17,265 nucleotides of DNA from Hydrogenophilales bacterium RIFOXYD1_FULL_62_11 (GCA_001802655.1 MGZO01000024.1:45275-62539), one strand, 5' to 3'; counted from the stretch's first letter, positions 6,745 to 14,194 are shown. Program-made: numbers and translations. The notes: generated by a model not told the origin, from the letters alone.

Positions 6745-8370
6745 ATGCACAGATATGACGTCCTCATCCTCGGCAGCGGCCTCGCTGCGCTGACCACCGC
6801 ACTCAAGCTGGCCGATCAGCGCCGGGTGGCCATCGTCACCAAGCGCCAGATGATCGATGGCGCCAGTGACTGGGCACAAGGCGGGATTGCTGCGGCAATC
6901 GATATCGGTGACTCGGTCGAAGCTCACGTGCATGACACCATGGTTGCCGGCGGCGGATTGTGTGACGAAGCCGTTACCCACCAAGTGGCCAGCCAGGCAC
7001 GCGAGATGATCGCCTGGCTCACCACCAACGGCGTGGCTTTTACGCCCGACCCCGCCACCCCGGGTGGGCTGCATCTGGCGCGCGAAGGCGGCCACTCGAT
7101 GCGCCGCGTGGTGCATGCCACCGACGCCACCGGGCATGCGGTGCAAACCAGCCTGCTCGACAAGGTGCGGAGCCATCCCAACATCGACGCGTTTGAGCAG
7201 CACGTCGCGATCGATCTCATCAGCGGCAAACGCGCAGGCGGGTCTGACCGGCAAATTCACGGCGCCTATGCGCTTAACAAAGAGACGGGCGAAGTCGAAA
7301 CGTTTTCCGCTGGCCACACCGTGCTGGCCACCGGCGGTGCAGGCAAGGTCTACCTCTACACCACCAATCCCGACACCTCGACCGGCGATGGCATCGCAAT
7401 GGCCTGGCGCGCCGGTTGCCGCGTCGCCAACCTCGAATTCGTGCAATTCCACCCCACCTGCCTGTTCCACCCGCATGCCAAATCCTTCCTGATCTCCGAA
7501 GCGGTGCGCGGCGAAGGCGGCCATTTGCTGCTGCCCGACGGCAGCCGCTTCATGCATCTGCATGACGAACGCGCCGAGCTCGCACCCCGTGACGTGGTGG
7601 CACGCGCAATCGACTTCGAGATGAAAAAACGCGGTATCGATTGCGTCTATCTCGACATCAGCCATAAACCCGCTGAATTCGTGCGTGAACACTTCCCGAC
7701 GATTTATCGCCGCTGCCTGGAATTCGGCATCGACATCACCCGACAGCCGATCCCTGTGGTGCCGGCCGCGCACTACACCTGCGGCGGCGTGGTCACCGAC
7801 CTCAATGCGCGCACCGATTTATGCAATCTGCATGCGGTCGGCGAAGTCACATTCACGGGCTTGCATGGCGCGAACCGGCTGGCGTCGAACTCGCTGCTCG
7901 AATGTCTGGTATTCGGCCATGCTGCAGCCGCAGACATTCTCGTCACGCCGCCCGCTCCCACGCTGGACTTGCCGGCATGGGATGCTTCGCGCGTCACAGA
8001 TGCCGACGAAGAAGTGGTGATCTCGCACAATTGGGACGAGCTGCGTCGTTTCATGTGGGACTACGTCGGCATCGTCCGCACCAATAAACGTCTCGTTCGT
8101 GCGGCACACCGCATCCGTCTGCTGCGAGCCGAAATCGACGAGTTCTACCGCAACTTCCGCGTCAGCAACGATCTGATTGAACTGCGCAATCTGGTGCAAA
8201 GCGCCGATCTCATCATTCGCTCGGCGCAATTGCGGCAAGAAAGCCGGGGACTCCACTTCAGCCGAGACTATCCCGACACCATGCCAGTCGCCGGAAATAC
8301 CGTGCTCAACCCGCGTCCGGGGACGATGTGTCCGAGCGTGTGCGGCGTATCCAGCGCAGAGACACCCTGA
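6745..8370 (+). CDS. nadB: L-aspartate oxidase NadB (NAD biosynthesis)
   Basis: 541-residue FAD enzyme oxidising L-aspartate to iminoaspartate, the first step of de novo NAD synthesis. The N-terminal dinucleotide fold is VLILGSGLAAL. Residues matching the E. coli active site are present: E114, H236 (QFHPTCL), R282 (PRDVVAR), H343 (AAHYTCGG) and R378 (GANRLASNSLLEC). A helical C-terminal domain follows, ending in a non-conserved tail after DYPDTMPVAG. The frame is open upstream to a TTG at 6709, but family proteins begin close to the conserved YDVLILGSG, so I place the start at ATG 6745. No good ribosome-binding site precedes it. nadA and nadC are not nearby. The last 65 bases overlap the converging ygfX-like gene. 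Confidence 0.95.
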   Translation: MHRYDVLILGSGLAALTTALKLADQRRVAIVTKRQMIDGASDWAQGGIAAAIDIGDSVEAHVHDTMVAGGGLCDEAVTHQVASQAREMIAWLTTNGVAFTPDPATPGGLHLAREGGHSMRRVVHATDATGHAVQTSLLDKVRSHPNIDAFEQHVAIDLISGKRAGGSDRQIHGAYALNKETGEVETFSAGHTVLATGGAGKVYLYTTNPDTSTGDGIAMAWRAGCRVANLEFVQFHPTCLFHPHAKSFLISEAVRGEGGHLLLPDGSRFMHLHDERAELAPRDVVARAIDFEMKKRGIDCVYLDISHKPAEFVREHFPTIYRRCLEFGIDITRQPIPVVPAAHYTCGGVVTDLNARTDLCNLHAVGEVTFTGLHGANRLASNSLLECLVFGHAAAADILVTPPAPTLDLPAWDASRVTDADEEVVISHNWDELRRFMWDYVGIVRTNKRLVRAAHRIRLLRAEIDEFYRNFRVSNDLIELRNLVQSADLIIRSAQLRQESRGLHFSRDYPDTMPVAGNTVLNPRPGTMCPSVCGVSSAETP

Positions 8371-8737
8371 GTCGACGTAGATCGTCAGTAGGGGCGCTGT
8401 CGGGCAACAGGGTCAGGCTATGTAAAGCCTGGCCGTCCAGGCAATAACGCAGCACGATCAGGCCGGATGCGACAAAGCTGTCGCCCAGCACTTCGACATC
8501 GCACCATTCGTCCGCATCACCCAGACCTTGCAGCCGGCCATCCGCAGCAATGCGCAGACGCGGCAATTTGGAAGTCTGCCGCAAGCCCCACCCACTAAAA
8601 CCCGCCACCATGACACCCAGCACCAGTTGAACGCTGCCCGGCAAGTTCGCAAGATAAATGGCAAGTAGCGCCAACAACGCCATGCCCACCCGCAACAGCC
8701 CCAACAGGCGTGAGGATTTCAGCTCAATCTCGTGCAT
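8306..8737 (-). CDS. YgfX (CptA)-family small inner-membrane protein
   Basis: About 143 residues from the ATG at 8737 (a GTG at 8749 would add four). Two hydrophobic helices near the N-terminus (~11-30 and ~34-50) are followed by a soluble domain with family-like segments: AADGRLQGLGDADEW, VASGLIVLRY and SLTLLPDSAPTDDLRRLRVSL. E. coli YgfX is reported as the membrane partner/toxin of the SdhE (YgfY) pair affecting division proteins; no sdhE is visible here, so a toxin role should not be assumed. Its last residues (RRTRSDTSSPDAG) look unconserved and lie in the 65-base overlap with nadB. It diverges from ygfZ with 43 bases between starts. Confidence 0.72.
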   Translation of the reverse strand: MHEIELKSSRLLGLLRVGMALLALLAIYLANLPGSVQLVLGVMVAGFSGWGLRQTSKLPRLRIAADGRLQGLGDADEWCDVEVLGDSFVASGLIVLRYCLDGQALHSLTLLPDSAPTDDLRRLRVSLRWIRRTRSDTSSPDAG

Positions 8738-8780
8738 CCGCGTGTACACTTTCGACGGTTAAATCTGCCGGAATAGTAAC

Positions 8781-9809
8781 GTGATCGAATCCTGGAAAGT
8801 TTTTCTGCAATCCCAAGGCGCACTGATTGAAGGTCGCAGCGTGCTGCACTTCGGCGATCCCGCCGCCGAACGCGCGGCTGCGGTGGACGGCACTATCTTG
8901 GCTGACCTGTCGCAACTGGGCGTCATCGCTTTTACTGGCGACGATGCCGCCACGTTCCTGCAAAACCAGCTGACCAACGACGTTCGCAACCTGAACGCCG
9001 ACAATGCCCAATGGAATGGCTACTGCAGCCCCAAAGGACGCCTGCTCGGCAACTTTCTGATGTGGCAGCAAGCCGACATTTATTGCCTGCAACTTGCGGG
9101 CGATATTCTTCCCAGCGTGCTTAAGCGCCTGACCATGTTCATCATGCGCGCCAAGGTTCAGGCGCGCGATGCCAGTGATGACAGCGTACGTCTGGTGGTG
9201 GCTGGCAAGCAGGCCGCCGCCGCAATCAGTGCCGCAATGGGCGCGGCTCCAGAGGCGGCCATGCGCTCGGTCACGGTAGAAGCGGGTCAGGTGGTTCGGG
9301 TCGGCGACGACAAGTTCGTGCTGTCGGTCTTGCCCGAACGCGCCGCCGCCGTGTGGCAAGCTCTGCGCGCATCCGCCACCCCGGTTGGCGCGCCGGTGTG
9401 GGACTGGTTGCGGCTCAATGCGGGTATTCCGATGATCGTCAGCGCGACCCAGGAGCTGTTTGTGCCGCAGATGGTCAACTTCGAAATCATCGGCGGCGTG
9501 AGTTTTCAGAAAGGCTGCTATCCCGGCCAGGAAATCGTTGCGCGCAGCCAGTACCTGGGCAAGCTCAAGCGCCGCATGTTTCTGGCCCACCTCGATGCAG
9601 AAGCCGCACCCGGTGACGCGCTTTACAGTGCGGATATGGACGGCCAGGCCACCGGCACCGTGGTCAATGCAGCGCCGGCACCTGATGGCGGATTCGATGT
9701 GCTGGTCGTCGCCCAGGTCGAAAGCGCAAACACACACACCCTGCACCTGAAAGCCGTCGATGGTGCTGCGCTTACGCTCAAGCCCCTACCTTACGCGCTG
9801 CCCGAGTAA
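8781..9809 (+). CDS. ygfZ: Folate-binding YgfZ/GcvT-like protein, Fe-S cluster maintenance
   Basis: 342 residues with the GcvT-type folate-binding fold and the diagnostic K244GCY247PGQE motif, including the essential C246, followed by IVARSQYLGKLKRR. YgfZ supports assembly or repair of certain Fe-S proteins, such as the radical-SAM enzyme MiaB, using tetrahydrofolate. The start is a GTG at 8781 with only a weak GGAA upstream. The N-terminus (FLQSQGA, VLHFGDP, LADLSQLGVIAFTGDDAATFLQNQL) matches the family pattern. A DUF4936 gene begins on the base after its stop codon, so the two are very likely co-translated. Confidence 0.92.
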   Translation: MIESWKVFLQSQGALIEGRSVLHFGDPAAERAAAVDGTILADLSQLGVIAFTGDDAATFLQNQLTNDVRNLNADNAQWNGYCSPKGRLLGNFLMWQQADIYCLQLAGDILPSVLKRLTMFIMRAKVQARDASDDSVRLVVAGKQAAAAISAAMGAAPEAAMRSVTVEAGQVVRVGDDKFVLSVLPERAAAVWQALRASATPVGAPVWDWLRLNAGIPMIVSATQELFVPQMVNFEIIGGVSFQKGCYPGQEIVARSQYLGKLKRRMFLAHLDAEAAPGDALYSADMDGQATGTVVNAAPAPDGGFDVLVVAQVESANTHTLHLKAVDGAALTLKPLPYALPE

Positions 9810-10097
9810 ATGCGGCACGCCTATGTCTATTACCGGATTGACCTGACACAGACCAGACTGGCCGGCAACTGCATCGACGCGCTCCTGCTCGCGATGGCGA
9901 CCCATTGCGGCCAGCCACCGCATCGCATGCAGCGGTGTGACGATCCGGCGACCTGGATGGAAACCTACCCTGGCATTAGCGATTTTGAAGCGTTTTCTGC
10001 TGCCTTGAATGACGCGATCAATACGCTGGCCTGTACCGAATTTGTTGTGGGGAAACGCCATCTTGAATGCTTTTCCGCACCCGTCATTTCCCTCTAG
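9810..10097 (+). CDS. DUF4936-family small protein of unknown function
   Basis: 95 residues, starting directly after the ygfZ TAA with no space, so translated by coupling; no separate strong ribosome-binding site. It opens with a YVYYRID strand and contains TWMETYPGI, DFEAFSAALNDAI and RHLECF, the pattern I associate with DUF4936, a short betaproteobacterial family probably folding as a small alpha/beta barrel-like domain. There is no signal peptide or membrane helix. Abutting ygfZ suggests a link to Fe-S or folate-dependent repair, but that is inference from context only. Three cysteines (C21, C33, C43) fall in the first half and a fourth lies in the ACTEF stretch. Confidence 0.7.
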   Translation: MRHAYVYYRIDLTQTRLAGNCIDALLLAMATHCGQPPHRMQRCDDPATWMETYPGISDFEAFSAALNDAINTLACTEFVVGKRHLECFSAPVISL

Positions 10098-10134
10098 GCA
10101 TTCCGTCGAAGGATGTCGAACGGGCGTGGCGCGC

Positions 10135-10162
10135 TTGGATTTTGCCCTGCACGATCTATACA
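10135..10162 (+). promoter_or_regulatory. Putative sigma-70 promoter of the DsrC-like gene
   Basis: TTGGAT at 10135-10140, a 16-base spacer and TATACA at 10157-10162. Transcription would start near 10169, about 23 bases before the ATG. Two GTCGAA copies spaced exactly 10 bp (10105-10110, 10115-10120) lie just upstream. The gene therefore need not depend on ygfZ transcription. Confidence 0.5.
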
Positions 10163-10191
10163 TAACGCTCCTTTAACCCGAGGAGATCTTC

Positions 10192-10554
10192 ATGGCGGAC
10201 AACAGCAAAATGGACGCGCGGGGAAACGGCGAAGCGCAGGAGCGTGGCCATCTCTTCGAACTGGATGAGTGGACAGAAGAACTGGCCATTGCCATGGCTC
10301 GACAGGATGGATTGGAACTCGGCGACGACCATCTGGCCATCATCCGCTATCTACGCGACTGCTACGCCGACCACGGCGGCACGATCACCGCCCACATGCT
10401 GAGGCATACGCTGGAAGAGCAGTATGCCGGGCTGGGCGGAAACAAGCATCTAAGCAACCTGTTTCCACTGGGACTGATTGCACAAGCCACCCGCTATGCC
10501 GGGCTACCCATGCCGCCAGGAACACGCGATCCCTCGTTCGGCATCACCCATTAA
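10192..10554 (+). CDS. DsrC/TusE-family protein lacking both C-terminal cysteines
   Basis: 120 residues with the DsrC/TusE fold signature: WTEELAIAMARQDG, HLAIIRYLRDCYADHGG, then the C-terminal signature LSNLFPLG-IAQATRYAGLPMPPG. In DsrC two cysteines eleven positions apart on the C-terminal arm carry sulfur, and TusE keeps the last one. Here both positions are threonine (T100 and T111), and the chain runs nine residues further (RDPSFGITH). The only cysteine is C57. It cannot be a normal sulfur carrier and may belong to the Cys-less DsrC-like proteins proposed to have regulatory or structural roles. GAGGAG lies six bases before the ATG. It converges on alr with seven bases between stops and no visible terminator. 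Confidence 0.82.
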   Translation: MADNSKMDARGNGEAQERGHLFELDEWTEELAIAMARQDGLELGDDHLAIIRYLRDCYADHGGTITAHMLRHTLEEQYAGLGGNKHLSNLFPLGLIAQATRYAGLPMPPGTRDPSFGITH

Positions 10555-10561
10555 CGCGTCT

Positions 10562-11629
10562 TCAGTCGGTTTCCTGCACCGTAACGCGCGCAGCCAGCGC
10601 GCACAGCAGTTCATAGCTACTGGTGCGGGCAGCTGCGGCGACCGTATCGACCGGTATCCCTTCCCCCCACAGCACAACCGGGCTTCCCACCCCAGTGTCA
10701 GGGTGTTCGCTCAAATCCACACACAGCATGTCCATTGATACGCGCCCAAGCGTTCGGGTCAGACGGCCACTGACCCGTATCGGCGTGCCTGTTGGCGCAT
10801 TCTGCGGATAACCGTCCGCATAACCGCATGCAACCACTCCCACCCGCATTGCACGTTTGGCACGGTACAGCTGGCCATAGCCCACACCCTCGCCTGCCTG
10901 CAGGGTCTGCACACTGATGATTTCAGATTGCAGCGTCATTGCGGGGCGTAGCCCCAGATGTTCGGCCGACACCTCGGCAAAAGGCGACGCGCCATACAAC
11001 ATCAAACCAGGACGCACCCACGCCCCCTGCGTATCGGGGTAGCGCAGCAGCGCCGCCGAATTGGCACTGCTCCAAGGCAAATCGTAATCAGCCATTTCGC
11101 GCAGAAACGGCTGCAATTGCCACGCCACCCCGGCAGCTTCATCCGCTTGCGCAAAATGGGTCATCAAGGTGACACTGGCCACCCTAGGTAAATTCCGCGC
11201 CCGCGCGACGATGTCCGCATGTTCCGCAAGCGGAAAGCCCAACCGGTGCATACCGCTATCGAATTTCAGGAAAACATGGATCGGACGTGCGGGAGGCAGC
11301 CGCTGCAACCAGTCGAGTTGCGCTGCATGATGCAGCACAGGCCGCAAATCCAGCTCGGCACACGTCGCAATCTCGTCAGCGCCAAACAAGCCTTCGAGCA
11401 ACAGAATCGGCTGCTGCACCCCCATCAACCGCAGGTTGGCGGCCTCTTCAAGCGTCAATACCGCAAAGCCATCGGCCGATGCCAGCGCCCGTCGAGCACG
11501 GGACAGCCCGTGTCCGTAAGCATTCGCCTTGACCACCGCAAACACGCGCGCCGCACCCGCATGGTCGCGCGCCACGCGCAGGTTGTGCGCCAGTGCACCA
11601 AGGGAAATACGCGCCAGAATGGGACGCAT
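10562..11629 (-). CDS. alr: Alanine racemase
   Basis: 355-residue PLP enzyme interconverting L- and D-alanine for peptidoglycan. The PLP lysine is K34 in AVVKANAYGHG. The catalytic tyrosine of the opposite subunit is Y251 in GVGYGQLY, and K122 in LKFDSGMHRLGF corresponds to the lysine carbamylated in some family members. The C-terminal beta domain includes GRVSMDMLCVDL. The frame is open upstream to 11836, but that part overlaps dnaB and resembles nothing; the ATG at 11629 gives a family-typical N-terminus (RPILARISLGALAHNL). It starts four bases after dnaB stops, a common dnaB-alr pairing, with a weak ribosome-binding site suggesting coupling. Confidence 0.95.
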   Translation of the reverse strand: MRPILARISLGALAHNLRVARDHAGAARVFAVVKANAYGHGLSRARRALASADGFAVLTLEEAANLRLMGVQQPILLLEGLFGADEIATCAELDLRPVLHHAAQLDWLQRLPPARPIHVFLKFDSGMHRLGFPLAEHADIVARARNLPRVASVTLMTHFAQADEAAGVAWQLQPFLREMADYDLPWSSANSAALLRYPDTQGAWVRPGLMLYGASPFAEVSAEHLGLRPAMTLQSEIISVQTLQAGEGVGYGQLYRAKRAMRVGVVACGYADGYPQNAPTGTPIRVSGRLTRTLGRVSMDMLCVDLSEHPDTGVGSPVVLWGEGIPVDTVAAAARTSSYELLCALAARVTVQETD

Positions 11630-11633
11630 GAGC

Positions 11634-13031
11634 TCAATACGAGCCGGGCTGCGCCAGCGATTCGAAGCGCGTGTACTCACCAATGAAAGCAAGCCGCACA
11701 GTACCGATCGGGCCGTTACGCTGCTTGCTGATGATGATTTCGGCCGTGCCCTTGTCTTGCGTGTCGGGGTTATAGACCTCGTCCCGGTAAATGAACAGGA
11801 TGACGTCGGCATCCTGCTCGATGGCGCCCGATTCACGCAGGTCGGACATCACCGGACGCTTATTGGGCCGCTGTTCCAGTCCACGGTTCAACTGCGACAG
11901 CGCGACCACCGGGACCTGCAGTTCTTTGGCCAGGCCTTTCAGCGCACGCGAGATTTCCGAAATCTCGGTTGCCCGGTTTTCGCTGCTGCCAGTATTACTG
12001 CCCGACATCAATTGCAAGTAGTCGATCACGATCAGGCCCAGCTTGCCACACTGGCGCATCAGACGCCGCGCGCGGGCACGCAGTTCAAGCACATTGAGTC
12101 CGGGCGTTTCGTCTATGAATATCGGCGCTTCGTTGAGCTTGCCCAACGCATAGGTGAGGCGCTGCCAGTCGTCCTCACCAAGTTTGCCAGTACGCAAACG
12201 ATGTTGATCCAGCTTGCCAACCGAACCAATCATCCGCATCACCAACTGCGCACCGCCCATTTCCATTGAAAACACCGCCACCGGCAAGCCGGTATCGAGC
12301 GCCACGTTTTCGGCCATGTTGAGCGAAAACGCAGTTTTACCCATCGATGGCCGTCCCGCGACAATGACCAGATCGCCTGGTTGCAAGCCCGAAGTTTTTT
12401 GGTCTAGATCATGGAAGCCGGTGGGCACGCCAGTGATGCCGGAATCATTGTCCCGGTGATACAACTCATCGATGCGCTCAACAACTTCTTTCAGCAAGGG
12501 CTTGATTTCGACAAACCCAACCTGACCGCGATTACCGGACTCGGCAATCTCGAACACCTTGGCTTCAGCTTCGTCGAGCAATTGCGAGGCGCTACGCCCG
12601 CCGGGAGAATACGCGGTGTCGGCAATGCCGGTCGCTACTTCTGCGAGGCGGCGCATCACCGAACGCTCGCGCACGATTTCGGCATAGCGGCGAATGTTGG
12701 CGGCCGATGGCGTATTGCTTGCCAACGCGACGATGTAAGCAAGCCCGCCGACGCTTTCCAGATGGCCGAGTGACTGCAAGGCCTCCGCCACCGTCACGGC
12801 ATCGGCAGGCCGGTTCTCTGCAATCTGCCGCACAATCGCACGCAAAATCTGACGATGATCCTGGCGGTATAGATCGCTTTCCGACACCACGTCACCAATA
12901 CGGTCCCAAGCGCTATTATCAAGCAGCAGGCCACCCAAAACGGCTTGTTCAGCCTCCAGCGAGTGGGGCGGCAAGCGCATTTGCGCCAATTGGGGATCGG
13001 TACTTGCGGATAAGGGATAGATAGCGGCCAT
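11634..13031 (-). CDS. dnaB: Replicative DNA helicase DnaB
   Basis: 465 residues from the ATG at 13031 (a GTG lies immediately before it). N-terminal DnaB domain at ~20-125 (PPHSLEAEQAVLGGLL), a linker, and a RecA-like helicase domain with Walker A GRPSMGKT (226-233), Walker B LIVIDYLQLM (D337) and the SKQRNGPIG arginine-finger region (R438). The hexamer unwinds DNA at the fork and recruits DnaG. No intein is present. It lacks a Shine-Dalgarno, and a TAAAAT -10 lies so close that the mRNA may be leaderless. It is separated from rplI by a strong terminator, and a perfect DnaA box stands just upstream. alr follows. Confidence 0.96.
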   Translation of the reverse strand: MAAIYPLSASTDPQLAQMRLPPHSLEAEQAVLGGLLLDNSAWDRIGDVVSESDLYRQDHRQILRAIVRQIAENRPADAVTVAEALQSLGHLESVGGLAYIVALASNTPSAANIRRYAEIVRERSVMRRLAEVATGIADTAYSPGGRSASQLLDEAEAKVFEIAESGNRGQVGFVEIKPLLKEVVERIDELYHRDNDSGITGVPTGFHDLDQKTSGLQPGDLVIVAGRPSMGKTAFSLNMAENVALDTGLPVAVFSMEMGGAQLVMRMIGSVGKLDQHRLRTGKLGEDDWQRLTYALGKLNEAPIFIDETPGLNVLELRARARRLMRQCGKLGLIVIDYLQLMSGSNTGSSENRATEISEISRALKGLAKELQVPVVALSQLNRGLEQRPNKRPVMSDLRESGAIEQDADVILFIYRDEVYNPDTQDKGTAEIIISKQRNGPIGTVRLAFIGEYTRFESLAQPGSY

Positions 13032-13037
13032 CACGGG

Positions 13038-13066
13038 ATTTTAGTCTTCGCGCCCCTGCTGACCAA
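13038..13066 (-). promoter_or_regulatory. Putative dnaB promoter with -10 abutting the start codon
   Basis: On the minus strand TTGGTC (13066-13061), 17 bases, then TAAAAT (13043-13038), five of six matches to TATAAT. The expected start is about seven bases on, at or next to the ATG at 13031. The -35 matches only TTG. Confidence 0.45.
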
Positions 13067-13067
13067 G

Positions 13068-13088
13068 GGATAAGGCTGTGGATAAGGC
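13068..13088 (-). promoter_or_regulatory. Perfect DnaA box in a 12-bp-spaced direct repeat upstream of dnaB
   Basis: TTATCCACA, the strict DnaA box, reads on the minus strand over 13085-13077. It is part of a direct repeat GGATAAGGC (plus strand) at 13068-13076 and 13080-13088; the other copy contains the weaker TTATCCCTT. The site lies 46 bases upstream of the dnaB ATG and just upstream of the putative -35, suggesting DnaA control of dnaB. Confidence 0.55.
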
Positions 13089-13105
13089 GTGAACAGAGGG
13101 GTATA

Positions 13106-13134
13106 AAAAAGGGGAGCCCAAGGCTCCCCTTTTT
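13106..13134. terminator. Strong rho-independent terminator after rplI
   Basis: A 13-bp perfect stem: AAAAAGGGGAGCC at 13106-13118 pairs with GGCTCCCCTTTTT at 13122-13134 around a 3-base loop. It is about 17 bases past the rplI stop on the minus strand and gives a U-tract there. It separates the ribosomal-protein operon from dnaB. Confidence 0.92.
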
Positions 13135-13150
13135 GGCATCCTCGGCGAGA

Positions 13151-13600
13151 TTACTGTTCGCCGACCACCACCACCGTAATGTTCGCGGTGACATCGGAAT
13201 GCAGCGCCAGCACCACGCTGTATTCGCCAATGGCCTTGAGCGGACCCTCGGGCAAACGCACGTCGGCCTTGGCAACATCATGGCCTTGTGCTTTCAATGC
13301 ATCAGCAATATCAGCATTGGTAATGGAACCAAACAACCGGCCATCGACACCGGCTTTCTGGCCGATTTTGACACTGCTGCCTTCCAGTTTTGCGCCACGG
13401 CTCTGCGCGTCTGCGAATTTCTCGGCGGCCACCCGTTCCAGTTCAGCCTTCTGCTCTGCAAACGCAGCCATGTTGGCCTGCGTGGCACGGCGCGCACGCC
13501 CGGAAGGAATCAGGAAGTTGCGGGCATAGCCGTCTTTCACCTTGACCACATCGCCCAGGTTGCCCAGGTTGACGACTTTATCGATCAGAATGATTTGCAT
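13151..13600 (-). CDS. rplI: Large-subunit ribosomal protein bL9
   Basis: 149 residues, the usual bL9 length. The N-terminal domain (MQIILIDKVVNLGNLGD, VKVKDGYARNFLIP) binds 23S rRNA, a long exposed helix follows (ANMAAFAEQKAELERVAAEK), and the C-terminal domain includes FGSITNADIADAL and ends in VTANITVVVVGEQ. AAGGAG is well placed before the ATG. It is the last gene of the rpsF operon, ten bases after rpsR and directly before the terminator. Confidence 0.97.
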   Translation of the reverse strand: MQIILIDKVVNLGNLGDVVKVKDGYARNFLIPSGRARRATQANMAAFAEQKAELERVAAEKFADAQSRGAKLEGSSVKIGQKAGVDGRLFGSITNADIADALKAQGHDVAKADVRLPEGPLKAIGEYSVVLALHSDVTANITVVVVGEQ

Positions 13601-13610
13601 GGTCGTCTCC

Positions 13611-13901
13611 TTAATGCAGATTGGTGTAAGGCATCAACGCAAGAAAGCGCGCACGCTTGATTGCGGTACCCAGCTGGCGCTGGTAATGCGCCTTGGTGCC
13701 GGTAATGCGTGCCGGGATGATGCGACTGTTTTCAGCGATGAATTCCTTCAGCACTTCGATGTCCTTGTAATCAACTTCAACCACCTTGTCGACGGTGAAG
13801 CGACAGAACTTGCGACGCTTAAAGAGACCACGATTGCCGCTGTCGCGACCCCCTTTTTTGGCGAATTTGCCGCCTGATTTACCACCCATGGGACGTGCCA
13901 T
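13611..13901 (-). CDS. rpsR: Small-subunit ribosomal protein bS18
   Basis: 96 residues. The core is typical (KRRKFCRF, DYKDIEVLKEFIAENSRIIP, ARITGTKAHYQRQL, AIKRARFLALMPYT). A basic Gly/Lys-rich N-terminal extension of about 24 residues makes it longer than the 75-residue E. coli protein, as in many betaproteobacteria. bS18 binds bS6 on the 30S platform. The frame is open upstream to 14057, but AAAAGGAA inside the end of priB and the MARPMGGK start favour ATG 13901, two bases after the priB stop. Confidence 0.96.
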   Translation of the reverse strand: MARPMGGKSGGKFAKKGGRDSGNRGLFKRRKFCRFTVDKVVEVDYKDIEVLKEFIAENSRIIPARITGTKAHYQRQLGTAIKRARFLALMPYTNLH

Positions 13902-13903
13902 GA

Positions 13904-14194
13904 TTATTCCTTTTCGATTCGATTCAATATCAAGAGAAGTTGCCGGCTGTTCACACTGCGTCGATTCAACGCGCCTTCCATCTTGACCTGCGTACCAACG
14001 GTAATCTGCGTGAGCTGACTTGCCAGCGATCCACTCGCCTGCACGGTCAGTTCGCATTCCACCTGTCTTGCCTGGTTGGCGACGGTCTGACTGCTACGGT
14101 GATGAACCACCGCTTCGGCAATCGGCACGCCAGCCGGGCTGTAACGCAAGGGGTCAATCCGGATAAGCGCTCCGCTGATGACCAGCCTGTTCAC
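13904..14194 (-). CDS. priB: Primosomal replication protein N (PriB)
   Basis: 96-residue single OB-fold protein: NRLVISGALIRIDPLRYSPAGVP at the N-terminus, VVHHRSSQ, CELTVQASG, and VGTQVKMEGALNRRS near the C-terminus. PriB binds single-stranded DNA and bridges PriA and DnaT in restart of stalled replication. The start is a GTG four bases after the rpsF stop. The place between rpsF and rpsR is the usual one in beta- and gammaproteobacteria. No other primosome gene lies in the window, but dnaB is downstream. Confidence 0.92.
   Translation of the reverse strand: MNRLVISGALIRIDPLRYSPAGVPIAEAVVHHRSSQTVANQARQVECELTVQASGSLASQLTQITVGTQVKMEGALNRRSVNSRQLLLILNRIEKE

Noticed and set aside
6703..7773. 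A 356-codon open frame on the minus strand opposite nadB
   Set aside because: Low-complexity His/Gly/Ala-rich translation without family motifs, fully antisense to a well-conserved nadB; a codon-bias shadow.
8724..9746. A 340-codon open frame on the minus strand opposite ygfZ
   Set aside because: No recognisable motif and wholly antisense to ygfZ, whose KGCYPGQE motif is intact.
11630..11836. Possible 69-residue N-terminal extension of alanine racemase
   Set aside because: Overlaps the end of dnaB in another frame, is Ser/Arg-rich and unlike the family; ATG 11629 gives the normal start.
13902..14057. Possible N-terminal extension of bS18
   Set aside because: Overlaps priB; a good ribosome-binding site and the family start support ATG 13901.
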